This document shows, one piece after another, positions 8,907-18,083 of a DNA stretch of 64,000 nt; the first letter of the stretch is position 1, and every line of letters begins with the position of its first letter. Made by a program: the position numbers and the translations under genes. Below the pieces are notes generated by a model. The model was not told the origin of the DNA, did not search any database, and saw only the letters and a list, made by a program, of their open reading frames with translations. Source of the DNA: Cloacibacterium rupense (GTDB lineage: Bacteria; Bacteroidota; Bacteroidia; Flavobacteriales; Weeksellaceae); contig NZ_BMLV01000002.1 of the NCBI RefSeq assembly GCF_014645495.1, forward strand, positions 239,191 to 303,190. The letters run 5' to 3'.

Positions 8907-9786
8907 ACCTTTACTTAGTGTTTGCCTAATCACTTATCGACAAGAAGACTTTATCCAAAAGGCCATTAAAGGTATTTTTGAGCAAGAGATAAATTTTCCT
9001 ATAGAATTAATTATTTCAAATGATTGCTCTCCAGATAAGACACATGAAAAAATAGAAGAAATCATAAAAGAAGCACCTGAATATTTTACAATAAGATACT
9101 TTAACCACAGAGAAAACCTGGGAATGATGAAGAATTTTTCCTTTGCCATACAAGAATGTAGTGGGAAGTATATCGCTTATTTTGAGGGAGATGATTATTG
9201 GGATTATTCTAAAAAATTACAAACTCAGGTAGATTTTCTAGAGCAGAATCACGATTTTGCCATTTGTTGTCATAATTTAAAATTTTTAGAAAACAATGAA
9301 ATTGTTGAAAAGGTCTACATTGATAAGGCTGAAGTAAAAGAAGTTTCGAGTATCGAAGATTTAGCCAAATACAATTTTATTCCAACGCTTACTGCAGTAT
9401 TTCGGAATGTAGACCAAAAGCTTCCCGAATGGATTTTAGACTCTCCTATTGGTGATTTGCCTATGTTTATGATGATTGCAAAACATGGAAAAATAAAATT
9501 TATGAATGAGAAATGGGCGGTTTATAGAAGCAATATTGGTGAATGGTCTAAAATGGGAAATAGAAAAAACCTTGCCATGATTCAGCAATATCATTTATTA
9601 ATCAAGGAATTTTCAGAAGATGCCAACGTAAGAAACCATCTAGAGCAAACAAAAAATAGATATATAAAAGAGTATTTAAAAAAGGAGGAATTAAGTTTTA
9701 TTGGTTTTCTTAAGAATTCATATTTCAAGGAACTCCCTCTAAAAGACAAAACAAAAATATTCGTTAGAAAATATATTCACTTATGA
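8899..9786 (+). CDS. GT2 family glycosyltransferase
   Basis: This 295-residue protein has LLSVCLITYRQEDFIQKAI at the N-terminus, IELIISNDCSPDKTHEKIEE at about 35-55, and YIAYFEGDDYWDY near 90-105. The EGDDYW form is typical of GT2 enzymes annotated as acting on lipid-linked oligosaccharides. It overlaps the previous gene by eight bases. A 63-base gap after it has no clear terminator. Confidence 0.88.
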   Translation: MNRPLLSVCLITYRQEDFIQKAIKGIFEQEINFPIELIISNDCSPDKTHEKIEEIIKEAPEYFTIRYFNHRENLGMMKNFSFAIQECSGKYIAYFEGDDYWDYSKKLQTQVDFLEQNHDFAICCHNLKFLENNEIVEKVYIDKAEVKEVSSIEDLAKYNFIPTLTAVFRNVDQKLPEWILDSPIGDLPMFMMIAKHGKIKFMNEKWAVYRSNIGEWSKMGNRKNLAMIQQYHLLIKEFSEDANVRNHLEQTKNRYIKEYLKKEELSFIGFLKNSYFKELPLKDKTKIFVRKYIHL

Positions 9787-9849
9787 AATCTTAAATTGTA
9801 GAACATTACTTTTTAATCTTTAAATTACTGTAAATAAAAAATTTAAAAT

Positions 9850-10914
9850 GTGACCATTAATACTAAAGCGTTTTTCCCATCTCTTACTGGTTACCGGGCA
9901 GTTGCTGCTTGGTTAATTTTCTTATATCATTTTTTTCCATTCAAAAGCCCAAAAATCCCAGATTTAGTGAAGAACATCGCAGAAGAATTCCACATTGGTG
10001 TTGATATGTTTTTTGTTTTGAGTGGTTTTCTTATAACCTATAGATATTATGGCGCAAAGCCTATCAATTTTAGAAAATACATAGTCAATAGAGTTGCGAG
10101 AATTTATCCCATGTATTTTGTGGTGACTCTTTTGGTTTTTAGTAATTTTTATTTAGTTAATCAGTATTGGGACTCAGAGACAACTAAGCAATTTTTACTT
10201 AGTATTACAATGACTAAAGCCCTCTTTAAAGATTATTTTTTAGTTGGTATCCCTCAAGGTTGGACACTTACCCTAGAAGAACTTTTCTACTTAGCAGCAC
10301 CTTTATATTTTTTATTAATCAAAAGAAATCAAAAATTTTTATTCTACATCCCTATTGTTATATTTATTTTTGGTTTAATGTTAAAAACATTCGCAGGCGG
10401 AAAATTTTGGGGGTTTATGCAAATTAATATTGCTAACTATATTTTTCAATTTTTTGTTGGAATTGCACTTGCATTGACAATAAAGAAAAGATATTTTGCA
10501 AAGTTAGAGTTTAAATATTTTACATTTTTAGGAGTTACTGCCCTTCTTTTTTATCTTTTTACAAGGTCTTATGTTGCGCAATTTATCAATTTTAAAAATG
10601 ATTTTATAAGAGCTCTAGAATTATTTACTGTTGCTTTATTTGGAATTGCTCCTTTGCTTTATGGCCTTATTCATGAAAAGACATTTATTCAAAATATCCT
10701 TTCATCTAAAACGATGGTTTTATTAGGTAAAAGTTCCTATATTTTCTATCTCATCCATAAAGGTTTTATTTCGATTCTTTTTAATGATTTTATTTCTGAA
10801 AATAAATTATTCCTTTTCATATTTTTGAATGTCCTTTCTATAATGATGTTTCAATATTTGGAAGAACCGATAAATAACTATATCCGAAGAAAATTTGCAT
10901 CAAAAAATGACTAA
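9850..10914 (+). CDS. Acyltransferase family 3 membrane O-acyltransferase
   Basis: This 354-residue protein has about ten membrane segments. PSLTGYRAVAAWLIFLYHFF carries the conserved Arg and His of acyltransferase-3. MFFVLSGFLITYRYY (about 52-66) and GWTLTLEELFYLAAP (about 137-151) follow. The start is GTG at 9850. An ATG two bases earlier is in another frame and meets TGA at once, so either GTG is the true start or a base has been gained or lost here. It is the second such enzyme in the locus, so the glycan may carry two kinds of acyl groups. The gene is strongly AT-rich. Confidence 0.85.
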   Translation: MTINTKAFFPSLTGYRAVAAWLIFLYHFFPFKSPKIPDLVKNIAEEFHIGVDMFFVLSGFLITYRYYGAKPINFRKYIVNRVARIYPMYFVVTLLVFSNFYLVNQYWDSETTKQFLLSITMTKALFKDYFLVGIPQGWTLTLEELFYLAAPLYFLLIKRNQKFLFYIPIVIFIFGLMLKTFAGGKFWGFMQINIANYIFQFFVGIALALTIKKRYFAKLEFKYFTFLGVTALLFYLFTRSYVAQFINFKNDFIRALELFTVALFGIAPLLYGLIHEKTFIQNILSSKTMVLLGKSSYIFYLIHKGFISILFNDFISENKLFLFIFLNVLSIMMFQYLEEPINNYIRRKFASKND

Positions 10915-12070
10915 CCAAAAAATAAAAATCCTTTTCCGTCTTCGCTCCTTAGAAATGGGCGGTGTACCGCGTGTGGTTTTGGATTTATTGAGAAACTTAC
11001 CCAAAGAAAAATTTGACTTTACCTTGATGCTCAATCTCTATCAAGGTGAATTGGTGAGCGAAATTCCCAAAGACATCAAAGTCATTGTAATAGAAAAAGG
11101 ACGTGAACAGATGTCTAAAAACCCATTCATCCAAAAAATACAATTGGGAATAAGAAGACTGAAATTAGAAATTTACGACAAATTCCCTTCGATTTTATAT
11201 GCTTTAAAAGTAAAAGAAGAATTCGACATTGAAGTTTCACCAGGCTATGCAGAGTTTGAAATGGTACTGAATTCTCCCAATAAAAAATCCCGGAAAATTG
11301 GTTGGTTTCACACCGATGTGAGTTATGACACCAACCAAGAACGTGTGAAGAAACGCATCAATCTGATGAAGAAATTTGATTGGATGATTTTCGGAGCAGC
11401 CCAAACCAGACAAGTGATAGAAGACCTTTATGGTGTTTCTTACCCGAAAAGTACGGTAATCTACAATGTCATCAAACTACCAGAAGTAAGGAAAAAATCA
11501 GAAGCATTTTCTGCAGATTTTGAGACAAGGCCCACTTTTGTGTCTATAGGAAGATTGCACCACAGAAAAGGCTATGCAGAGCTGATGCGTGTACACAAAA
11601 GACTTTTAGACCAAAACCTGATGCATTCTATCGCAGTGATAGGTGGTGGCAACGAAATGGAAAATTTAAAAAATCAAGCAAAAGAATTGGGGGTAGAAAA
11701 AACCTTTCTGCTTTTGGATTCTCAGAAAAATCCTTGGCCTTATGTAAAAGCAGCCGATTACTTCGTACTTCCTTCAAAATCTGAAAGTTACCCATTAACA
11801 ATTGGTGAAGTAATGGGACTGCACAAACCGATTATTTCTACCAACGTGGGCGGAATTCCTGAAATGATAGAGGATGGAAAAGACGGAATTTTGGTTAACT
11901 TTGATGAAAATGAAATTTTCGAGGCCATGAAAAAGTTCTTGACTGATGCAGACCTGGTACAAAAAATCACAGAAGGCACTCAATCTGCTGATGAAAAATT
12001 TGATGAACATAAAATTTACCAACAAGTGACTGAAGTCTTTGAACAAGAGTATAAAAAAATTAAAAAATAA
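10907..12070 (+). CDS. GT4 family glycosyltransferase, copy A of a paralogous pair
   Basis: This 387-residue GT-B enzyme starts IKILFRLRSLEMGGVPRVVL, the acceptor-side loop of GT4. Its C-terminal half holds PTFVSIGRLHHRKGYAELMR and VLPSKSESYPLTIGEVMGL with the E-x7-E type donor-binding motif (about residues 285-305), then IISTNVGGIPEMI. ATG 10907 overlaps the previous gene by eight bases; a TTG twelve bases earlier is less likely. It is clearly related to the GT4 gene at 14095: both share a LNLP-K-K motif region and a LNLY-G block. Nucleotide-activated hexose is the usual donor. Confidence 0.88.
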   Translation: MTNQKIKILFRLRSLEMGGVPRVVLDLLRNLPKEKFDFTLMLNLYQGELVSEIPKDIKVIVIEKGREQMSKNPFIQKIQLGIRRLKLEIYDKFPSILYALKVKEEFDIEVSPGYAEFEMVLNSPNKKSRKIGWFHTDVSYDTNQERVKKRINLMKKFDWMIFGAAQTRQVIEDLYGVSYPKSTVIYNVIKLPEVRKKSEAFSADFETRPTFVSIGRLHHRKGYAELMRVHKRLLDQNLMHSIAVIGGGNEMENLKNQAKELGVEKTFLLLDSQKNPWPYVKAADYFVLPSKSESYPLTIGEVMGLHKPIISTNVGGIPEMIEDGKDGILVNFDENEIFEAMKKFLTDADLVQKITEGTQSADEKFDEHKIYQQVTEVFEQEYKKIKK

Positions 12071-12120
12071 ATAGATACAATTTACGGGGTAAATCTCGTA
12101 ACTCGTATCTCTAATCACCC

Positions 12121-13035
12121 ATGCAAAAAATAACCATTATCACCCCAACATACAACAGGGCAAAAACGCTTCCTAAAGTTTTTGAATCTCTCCTAAAGCA
12201 GAGTTTCAAAGATTTCAAATGGATTATACTGGATGATGGTTCTACCGATAACACTTCTAAAGTTGTAGAAAATTTCCAACTGATGAATCCTTTTTTTGAG
12301 ATTGTTTATATAAAAGATAAGAATCGGCATAAATTTTTAACGGTTTTAGAGGGCATCAAAATGGTGAAAACCCCCTATTTTATGGTGGTAGATTCAGATG
12401 ACACCTATCCTGAAAATGCTTTAGAAACATTAATTTCAGAAGTTGAAAAAATAGAAAACCCAGATGATTATATTGCTGTGATGGGACTTTCTGCGGATGA
12501 AAATGGCAGTCTAGTAGGAGACCCCTATCCTAATGGTGGTTTTGATGGAAGTATTTTTGAGATGCGCTATCTACATCGAGTGAGAGGAGATAAATTTGGG
12601 ATTTTCATTACCCAATCCTATCACCGAGAAATTTCGGGGAAAGATTATAGCCATTACGAAGGCAAAGGCTACATCCCACAAAGTGTGATTTTTAATGGTT
12701 ATGATGCTAAGGGAGTCAAGACCAGATTTATGAATAAAGTGGTGAGATTTTACCTAAAAGATGAAGACGATGCGGCATCTGTCTCTAACACGAGATGGAG
12801 TGGGAAAAACCTTTTCGGATTGGCGGAGGGGCATCTTTCTTTTTTAAATTCATACGGAAATCAGTTGTTTTCTTATCCAAAACCATTGCTAAGGAACTTA
12901 GTTGGTTATCAAACCTATGCTTTGAAAAGTGGCAGAGGAATTTTTAAAATTATAGCAGACGTCAAAAATCCATGGATTAAAGTTTTGGGAATTTTGACTT
13001 TTCCTTTTTCTTTGATTTATCAAAAAATACAATAA
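12121..13035 (+). CDS. GT2 family glycosyltransferase
   Basis: This 304-residue protein begins KITIITPTYNRAKTLPKVF, followed by WIILDDGSTDNTSKVVENF (about 37-55) and YFMVVDSDDTYPENA (about 86-100), a complete GT2 nucleotide and metal site. FGIFITQSYH and KGYIPQSVIFNGYD occur in the acceptor half. The 50-base gap before it holds a tandem-like CTCGTAACTCGTATC tract, of the same short-repeat flavour seen elsewhere in the window. It is followed one base later by the next gene. Confidence 0.88.
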   Translation: MQKITIITPTYNRAKTLPKVFESLLKQSFKDFKWIILDDGSTDNTSKVVENFQLMNPFFEIVYIKDKNRHKFLTVLEGIKMVKTPYFMVVDSDDTYPENALETLISEVEKIENPDDYIAVMGLSADENGSLVGDPYPNGGFDGSIFEMRYLHRVRGDKFGIFITQSYHREISGKDYSHYEGKGYIPQSVIFNGYDAKGVKTRFMNKVVRFYLKDEDDAASVSNTRWSGKNLFGLAEGHLSFLNSYGNQLFSYPKPLLRNLVGYQTYALKSGRGIFKIIADVKNPWIKVLGILTFPFSLIYQKIQ

Positions 13036-13036
13036 G

Positions 13037-14098
13037 ATGAAAATATTGATGGCCTATCCTAGTCAAAATGAAGCCAATCCTTTTGTTAAGTCATTAACAG
13101 AAGGACTTATTTCGGTGGGATGTCCTGTAGAGATAGGTCTTGATCAATTTTGGAACCATTATGAAGATTACGACCTCATCCACTTTAATTGGCCCAATTC
13201 TATTTTCAAAGATTGGCAGCCGACAGAAAGAGGAGTAGAGCTTTTAAAAAAAATACTTGCAGACGCCAAGAGTAAAAACATCAAAATTGTGTACACTCGG
13301 CATAATGAAAAGCCACATTATGAGAACAACCCTCTTATATCATTATGTTATGAATTGATTGAAAATCATGCCAATGTAATAGTACATTTGGGTGATTATA
13401 AGTTTGAAGAGTTGAAACTACAATATCCCCACGCTGAGCATTATGTTATTCCTCATCATCTGTCCTTCAAAATACAAAAAGAAATATCAAAACAAGAAGC
13501 AAGAAAGAAGCTGGGAATCCCAGATAATAAATTGGTCATTCTGTGTTTTGGAGCATTTAGAAATCGTGACGAAGCAAAACTAGTTTTAGACAGTTTTGAA
13601 GCATTAGAAATTAAGGACAAATTCCTTCTGGTTCCTCATTTGGCCAAATGGTTTGGCCTGAAGACGTCTGCTTTTCCGCTAAGTCCTGCATGGTTTAAGA
13701 ATAAAAAATTAAAATCAGCGTTACTTGCAGAAAACAAGTTGGTCTATGATAAAACAATTCCTGATTCCCTTTTGCCAAGTTTTTTTTATGCATCAGACCT
13801 AGTTTTGATACAAAGAACCAATATCTTGAATTCAGGAAATTTGCCACTTGCCTTTCATTTTAGGAAAATGGTCATTGGGCCAAACACTGGTAATGTAGGC
13901 GAAATTCTAAAAAAGAGTGACAATCTAACTTTTGACATCAAAGACATTCCAAATTCTCTTATAGAAAAGATCAAAGAGAGTTCAGGTTTAGACCTTAAAG
14001 ACATTGGCCAATCCAATTATGATTATGCAATAAGACATTGGAACCCCGATACCATTGCATTGGAATATCAAAAAATATATGTAAGTTTAATCTCATGA
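13037..14098 (+). CDS. Putative GT-B-fold glycosyltransferase
   Basis: This 353-residue protein has MKILMAYPSQNEANPFVKSL at the start and DYDLIHFNWPNSIF near residue 45. Around residues 165-180 IPDNKLVILCFGAFRNRDEA looks like the second Rossmann domain of GT4-type enzymes. The classic GT4 E-x7-E segment is not obvious; NILNSGNLPLAFHFRKMVIG stands where it would be. Its stop overlaps the ATG of the GT4 gene as ATGA. It fits as an atypical glycosyltransferase, but no named family was recognised. Confidence 0.6.
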   Translation: MKILMAYPSQNEANPFVKSLTEGLISVGCPVEIGLDQFWNHYEDYDLIHFNWPNSIFKDWQPTERGVELLKKILADAKSKNIKIVYTRHNEKPHYENNPLISLCYELIENHANVIVHLGDYKFEELKLQYPHAEHYVIPHHLSFKIQKEISKQEARKKLGIPDNKLVILCFGAFRNRDEAKLVLDSFEALEIKDKFLLVPHLAKWFGLKTSAFPLSPAWFKNKKLKSALLAENKLVYDKTIPDSLLPSFFYASDLVLIQRTNILNSGNLPLAFHFRKMVIGPNTGNVGEILKKSDNLTFDIKDIPNSLIEKIKESSGLDLKDIGQSNYDYAIRHWNPDTIALEYQKIYVSLIS

Positions 14099-15267
14099 AA
14101 AAGAAGAAAATACTCATCAGAATAGGTTCTCTGCGCCATGGTGGTGCAGAAAAAGTTTTGGTGACTTTTCTTAAAAACTTACCGAAGGATAAATACGAAA
14201 TCGATTTATTGCTGAATCTTTATTCTGGGAAATACTTGGCAGAAGTTCCTGATTGGGTAAATGTGCTCTACTTGAACAAAGGCGAGATGATTACCACCAA
14301 TAGAATTCAAGATATCCCAAGGAAAGCCTATCGTGTTTTGTATCAAGGAATTCTGAAAAAATTTCCAAAAATTCTCTATTCTACGATTCTCAAAAACAAA
14401 AAATACGATGTAGAGTTTGCGGCCATTCACGGGATGAGAGACGAAATTTTAAACTCGCCCATCACCACCTCCAAAAAAATAGTGTGGATTCATAATGACC
14501 TTACAAAAACAGAGTTTCACGATTATACAGATGAAGAATTTAGAAAATTCTTTGGTTTTGATCAAATCATGGTCATCTCTGAGAAAATTCAAAAAGATTT
14601 TGAAAAACTCGCGAGAAATGAAGTCGAAAAATCTAAAATTGTGAGGATTTATAATCCTATTGATACTGAAGAAATTTTGAAGAAGTCAGAAGTCAGAAGT
14701 CGGAAGTTGGAAGAAAAAGATTTGGAACTTGAAACTAGTAAATTGAAACCAATATTTGTTTCTGTAGGAACTATATTTCCACAAAAAGGTTTTGATAGAT
14801 TACTCAACGTTCATAAAAAATTATTGGATGAGGGATACCTTCATCGCATTCAAATTATTGGTGATGGCTATGATTTTGAAAATATTAATAACTTAAAAAC
14901 CGAATTGGGAGTAGAAGAAACGGTTGATTTGCTTGGTTTTATAGAAAACCCATATCCTTATTTCAAATCTGCAGATTTTTATATTTTAAGTTCAAGGTAC
15001 GAAGGTTATCCTACAGTTCTGTTTGAAGCCATTGCACTGAAAAAAAACATCATAGCTACAGATGTTTCTGGAGTGAGAGAAATGCTCATGGATGGAAAAT
15101 TAGGTCTTATCATTGAAAACTCAGAAGAAGGAATTTATCATGGAATGAAAAAGGCACTTGCGCATCCTGATTTTTTTGAAACCTACCAAAAACATCTTCA
15201 AGAGTACGAAATGCCTTTCGAGTTAGAAAATTCGGTGAATTCTATTTGTAAGATTATTGATTCCTAA
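14095..15267 (+). CDS. GT4 family glycosyltransferase, copy B, with a repeat-derived linker
   Basis: This 390-residue GT-B enzyme has KKILIRIGSLRHGGAEKVLV at the start and, in the donor domain, PIFVSVGTIFPQKGFDRLL and ILSSRYEGYPTVLFEAIALK with the two conserved glutamates, then DVSGVREML. It is paralogous to the gene at 10907. The linker between its domains contains a run of charged residues encoded by tandem AGAAGTC-type repeats (14681-14712) that the paralog lacks. The frame stays open, so the enzyme should still fold if the linker tolerates the extra charged residues. It starts at the ATGA overlap at 14095, not at an earlier in-frame ATG inside the previous gene. Confidence 0.88.
   Translation: MKKKKILIRIGSLRHGGAEKVLVTFLKNLPKDKYEIDLLLNLYSGKYLAEVPDWVNVLYLNKGEMITTNRIQDIPRKAYRVLYQGILKKFPKILYSTILKNKKYDVEFAAIHGMRDEILNSPITTSKKIVWIHNDLTKTEFHDYTDEEFRKFFGFDQIMVISEKIQKDFEKLARNEVEKSKIVRIYNPIDTEEILKKSEVRSRKLEEKDLELETSKLKPIFVSVGTIFPQKGFDRLLNVHKKLLDEGYLHRIQIIGDGYDFENINNLKTELGVEETVDLLGFIENPYPYFKSADFYILSSRYEGYPTVLFEAIALKKNIIATDVSGVREMLMDGKLGLIIENSEEGIYHGMKKALAHPDFFETYQKHLQEYEMPFELENSVNSICKIIDS
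14681..14712 (+). repeat. Tandem AGAAGTC/GGAAGTT heptamer tract inside a coding region
   Basis: Three AGAAGTC units are followed by two degenerate units (GGAAGTT, GGAAG). About 15 bases further on, a TTGGAACTTGAAACTAG stretch follows. The tract lies within the GT4 gene and encodes the charged interdomain linker. Confidence 0.75.
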
Positions 15268-15276
15268 GTACATCTG

Positions 15277-16239
15277 CTAGGTATTCTGAGCTACTAAAAA
15301 ATAGAGAGGCATCCCCAAAGTAATATTTATAGGAAAAGTAACTGCCAAAGCCATGGGAAGAAATAGCCCAGGATTGGCCTTGGGTACAGAGATTTTCATA
15401 GCAGCAGGTACGGCAATATATGAAGCACTAGCAGCTAAAATAGCAAAGATAAAACGGTTAGAAACATCTGAAGTAACCCAAGAGCTCACCCATGCTACCA
15501 CAGCCCCATTGATGAGGGGAATAATAGCAGCAAAAAGAATAGGAAACCAACCGAAAGAGAAGAATGATTTTAGTTTTTTACCACTGGTAACTCCCATGTC
15601 GAGAAGAAAAATGGCTAAAAAACCTTTGAACAAATCATTGGTAAAAGGTTTTATCCCTTCAGCTTGCTTGGCATCGGCCAAAAATCCAATGAGCAAACTT
15701 CCTAAAATCAGGAGTACGCTACCATTGGTAAAAGAATGAATAATGGCCGTTCTTTTTTTGATTTCGCTGCCTTCACTTTTACCAAAAATAGAGATAAGTA
15801 CCAGCCCCATGATAATTGCTGGCGATTCCATGAGCGCCATTATAGCCACCATATGACCATGAAGCGTCATTTGTTGTGCCTCTAAATAACTGGCAGCGGT
15901 GACGAAAGTTACGGCACTTACCGAGCCATAAGCTGCAGCAATAGCACCTGCATCATATAAAGAAAGTCTTTTCTTTAGAATAAAAAAAGTATAAAGAGGA
16001 ATAAGCAAAGACAAGGCAATGCCAAAAAGCATAGACCAAGCAATTTCTGCGGTAAAATGTTCATGAGAAAGCTCTTGTCCACCCTTAAAACCAATGGCAA
16101 AAAGCAAGTATAAAGAAATAAACTTAGAAGAATTGGGCGGAATCTCTAAATCACTTTTAACCAAGACTGCAAAAACGCCTAGCACGAAAAACAAAAGTGC
16201 TGGATTGGTAAGATTCTCTAATAATAGATTGATATTCAT
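15277..16239 (-). CDS. sbtA: SbtA-type sodium-dependent bicarbonate permease
   Basis: This 320-residue protein has about ten membrane segments and matches the SbtA/DUF897 family. It begins MNINLLLENLTNPALLFF, has FISLYLLFAIGFKGGQEL near residue 40, and AIAAAYGSVSAVTFVTA near 90. The related region FAILAASASYIAVPAAMKIS in the second half fits an inverted-repeat fold. SbtA in cyanobacteria imports HCO3- with Na+. It is the last gene of a six-gene leftward unit starting with icd and lies nine bases from the Sua5 stop. A PII-like SbtB partner is not visible. The transported ion is inferred from family and from the carbonic anhydrase and SulP genes nearby. Confidence 0.87.
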   Translation of the reverse strand: MNINLLLENLTNPALLFFVLGVFAVLVKSDLEIPPNSSKFISLYLLFAIGFKGGQELSHEHFTAEIAWSMLFGIALSLLIPLYTFFILKKRLSLYDAGAIAAAYGSVSAVTFVTAASYLEAQQMTLHGHMVAIMALMESPAIIMGLVLISIFGKSEGSEIKKRTAIIHSFTNGSVLLILGSLLIGFLADAKQAEGIKPFTNDLFKGFLAIFLLDMGVTSGKKLKSFFSFGWFPILFAAIIPLINGAVVAWVSSWVTSDVSNRFIFAILAASASYIAVPAAMKISVPKANPGLFLPMALAVTFPINITLGMPLYFLVAQNT

Positions 16240-16248
16240 AAATTTAAA

Positions 16249-17232
16249 TTATTTTGTAAAGACCATTTTTTCATTGATATTCTTTTTAACTGCCCTTTGT
16301 AGCCTATCATTGAGTGTGATTCCGAGGCCTTTGTTGGGGAACTTTTCAGCAATAATAATCTCTAGATTTTGGGCATCTAATCGGTGAAGTGCAGCATACA
16401 AATTTCTGGCGGCTTCTTTTAAATCACCTTTGGGAGAGAGTATTTCTTGAGCCACCACATCTTGCGGATTGAATAATTCTGTGAAAGACAACACCCCTAC
16501 TCTTTTTCCTGAAAATTGACCAAGAGTCTCGTTGATATTTTCTACAAGATGTGTTTCGGTTTTTGGAGCATAATGCCTTGATAGCATACCTGGAGCATCT
16601 GGTGAAGTATCATTATGGGTAATCAATTCTATTGGTCCTATGCAATCTTCTATTTCTTCTACAGATACGGCACCATGTCGGTACAATATAGGAGTATCTC
16701 CATTAAAGCCAACAATGGTAGACTCTACCCCATTGCTGCAGTCTCCGCCATCTAAAATTACAGGCAGGTCTTCCTTAAAATATCCATACACATGAGCTGC
16801 AGAAGTAGGGCTGATGCTACCAAAAGGATTGGCGCTAGGCGCAACTAAAGGGAAGTCTAATAATTCTAAAAGCGCCAGAGCCATTAAATGTTGAGGTACT
16901 CTTACCGCTACTGTATCTTTGCCTGCAGTGACCAAATCTGGTATATGAGGTTTCTTTTTCAATACCAATGTAAGAGAACCAGGCCAGAATTTTTCGGCAA
17001 GCATTAAAGCTTTTTCAGGAATGTCTTTGGCTACTTGTTCTAATTGATTTTGGCTGTGTAGATGCACAATCAAAGGATTATAGAGAGGTCGTTTTTTCAG
17101 TTCAAATATTTTTTTGATGGCAGACTCTTCATAGGCATTGGCTGCCAAACCATAAACGGTCTCTGTAGGTAGCGCAATCAATTGATTGTTTTGTAAAGCT
17201 TCTATTGCGAGTTGAATATTTTTGGTAATCAT
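16249..17232 (-). CDS. L-threonylcarbamoyladenylate synthase (Sua5 type)
   Basis: This 327-residue enzyme makes threonylcarbamoyl-AMP from threonine, bicarbonate and ATP for the t6A37 modification of tRNA. IALPTETVYGLAANAYEE (about 20-37), KKRPLYNPLIVHLH and VAPSANPFGSISPTSAAHV are the YrdC-domain signatures. ILYRHGAVSVEEI and MLSRHYAPKTETHLV lead into the Sua5 C-terminal domain, so it is the long form. The ATG at 17232 lies after the previous stop; an upstream extension would run into the neighbouring gene. It consumes bicarbonate and is directly followed by a bicarbonate permease gene. Confidence 0.92.
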   Translation of the reverse strand: MITKNIQLAIEALQNNQLIALPTETVYGLAANAYEESAIKKIFELKKRPLYNPLIVHLHSQNQLEQVAKDIPEKALMLAEKFWPGSLTLVLKKKPHIPDLVTAGKDTVAVRVPQHLMALALLELLDFPLVAPSANPFGSISPTSAAHVYGYFKEDLPVILDGGDCSNGVESTIVGFNGDTPILYRHGAVSVEEIEDCIGPIELITHNDTSPDAPGMLSRHYAPKTETHLVENINETLGQFSGKRVGVLSFTELFNPQDVVAQEILSPKGDLKEAARNLYAALHRLDAQNLEIIIAEKFPNKGLGITLNDRLQRAVKKNINEKMVFTK

Positions 17233-17245
17233 ATTTAAAAGGGGG

Positions 17246-18082
17246 TTAAGGGTTGCAGACATCACAATACATTGGGTCTTCAATTTGTTTATGAAAAGGA
17301 AATCTTTTTTCTTTTTGAAATCCACATTTCGCACAAGAATAAAGATGGCTCAGGACACTTTTAGTTGGAAAGCCACAACTTTGGCAAGGTAAACCTGAAA
17401 TCGCTTTTACCACATCGAAACCTGGTGTTTTACATTCTGGGCAGGTTGATTTTATTTTATTAATCAATTTTTTAGTGGTTTTTTCTATGATTTTAATTCT
17501 GGTGGGATTATGCATTGCTCTCATATCAGTTTCTACAAAAGCTTTTCCATAAAGACTTATCAATTTTTTAAAGGAATTGATTAAGGTAGCTTCATCTGTA
17601 ATTCCTTTTAAAATAGATTCTGCTCCATGAGCCTCTTTTCTCAAAATCAATGCATGACTTGGAAAACCCACTTTAGAGGCAAATTGTAATAAATCATTTT
17701 CTGTAAGAACTTCGGTACCCGCAAAATTGGTTTCGGTGCTCAATTCTCTGGCTACAATTTCAAGATTGTTTTTATAGTCTAACAATAATAAAAACTCTTC
17801 GTCTGCTGAAGCAAAAAACAAATGGGGATGTGTCCCAAAAGAGCCTTCGCTGGCAATTGCTAAATCAAAGTTTTCTATACGCATTGCTGTTTTACATTTT
17901 TCTCTTACGGTATAGAGAGGGTCATGTAATCGTTCTGTTTCTCTGCTAAAAGTTCCAAAATTATCTGTATCTATTAGAGTAGAAACAATCGTTTTCACCC
18001 CCAGTTCTTTTTCAAAAATGGGGGCAATTACTTGTTCTTTTTTATGTTTTGTTACGATAAGCAATTTTCTTCCTTCAAACAT
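17246..18082 (-). CDS. DUF6671-like protein with C-terminal zinc ribbons
   Basis: This 278-residue cytoplasmic protein starts MFEGRKLLIVTKHKKEQVI. DLAIASEGSFGTHPHLFF lies near residue 75. The last 60 residues hold four Cys-x2-Cys pairs (CPEC, CQSC, CAKC, CDVC), which make at least two zinc ribbons. The ATG at 18082 is one base past the previous stop; a TTG four codons earlier is not preferred. Its function is unknown. Zinc ribbons plus a Sua5 neighbour would fit nucleic-acid or tRNA contact, but that is inference. Confidence 0.7.
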   Translation of the reverse strand: MFEGRKLLIVTKHKKEQVIAPIFEKELGVKTIVSTLIDTDNFGTFSRETERLHDPLYTVREKCKTAMRIENFDLAIASEGSFGTHPHLFFASADEEFLLLLDYKNNLEIVARELSTETNFAGTEVLTENDLLQFASKVGFPSHALILRKEAHGAESILKGITDEATLINSFKKLISLYGKAFVETDMRAMHNPTRIKIIEKTTKKLINKIKSTCPECKTPGFDVVKAISGLPCQSCGFPTKSVLSHLYSCAKCGFQKEKRFPFHKQIEDPMYCDVCNP

Positions 18083-18083
18083 A

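Noticed and set aside
15353..15739. Open 128-codon frame on the plus strand opposite the SbtA gene
   Set aside because: It is antisense to a clear membrane transporter, has basic low-complexity composition and no family resemblance.
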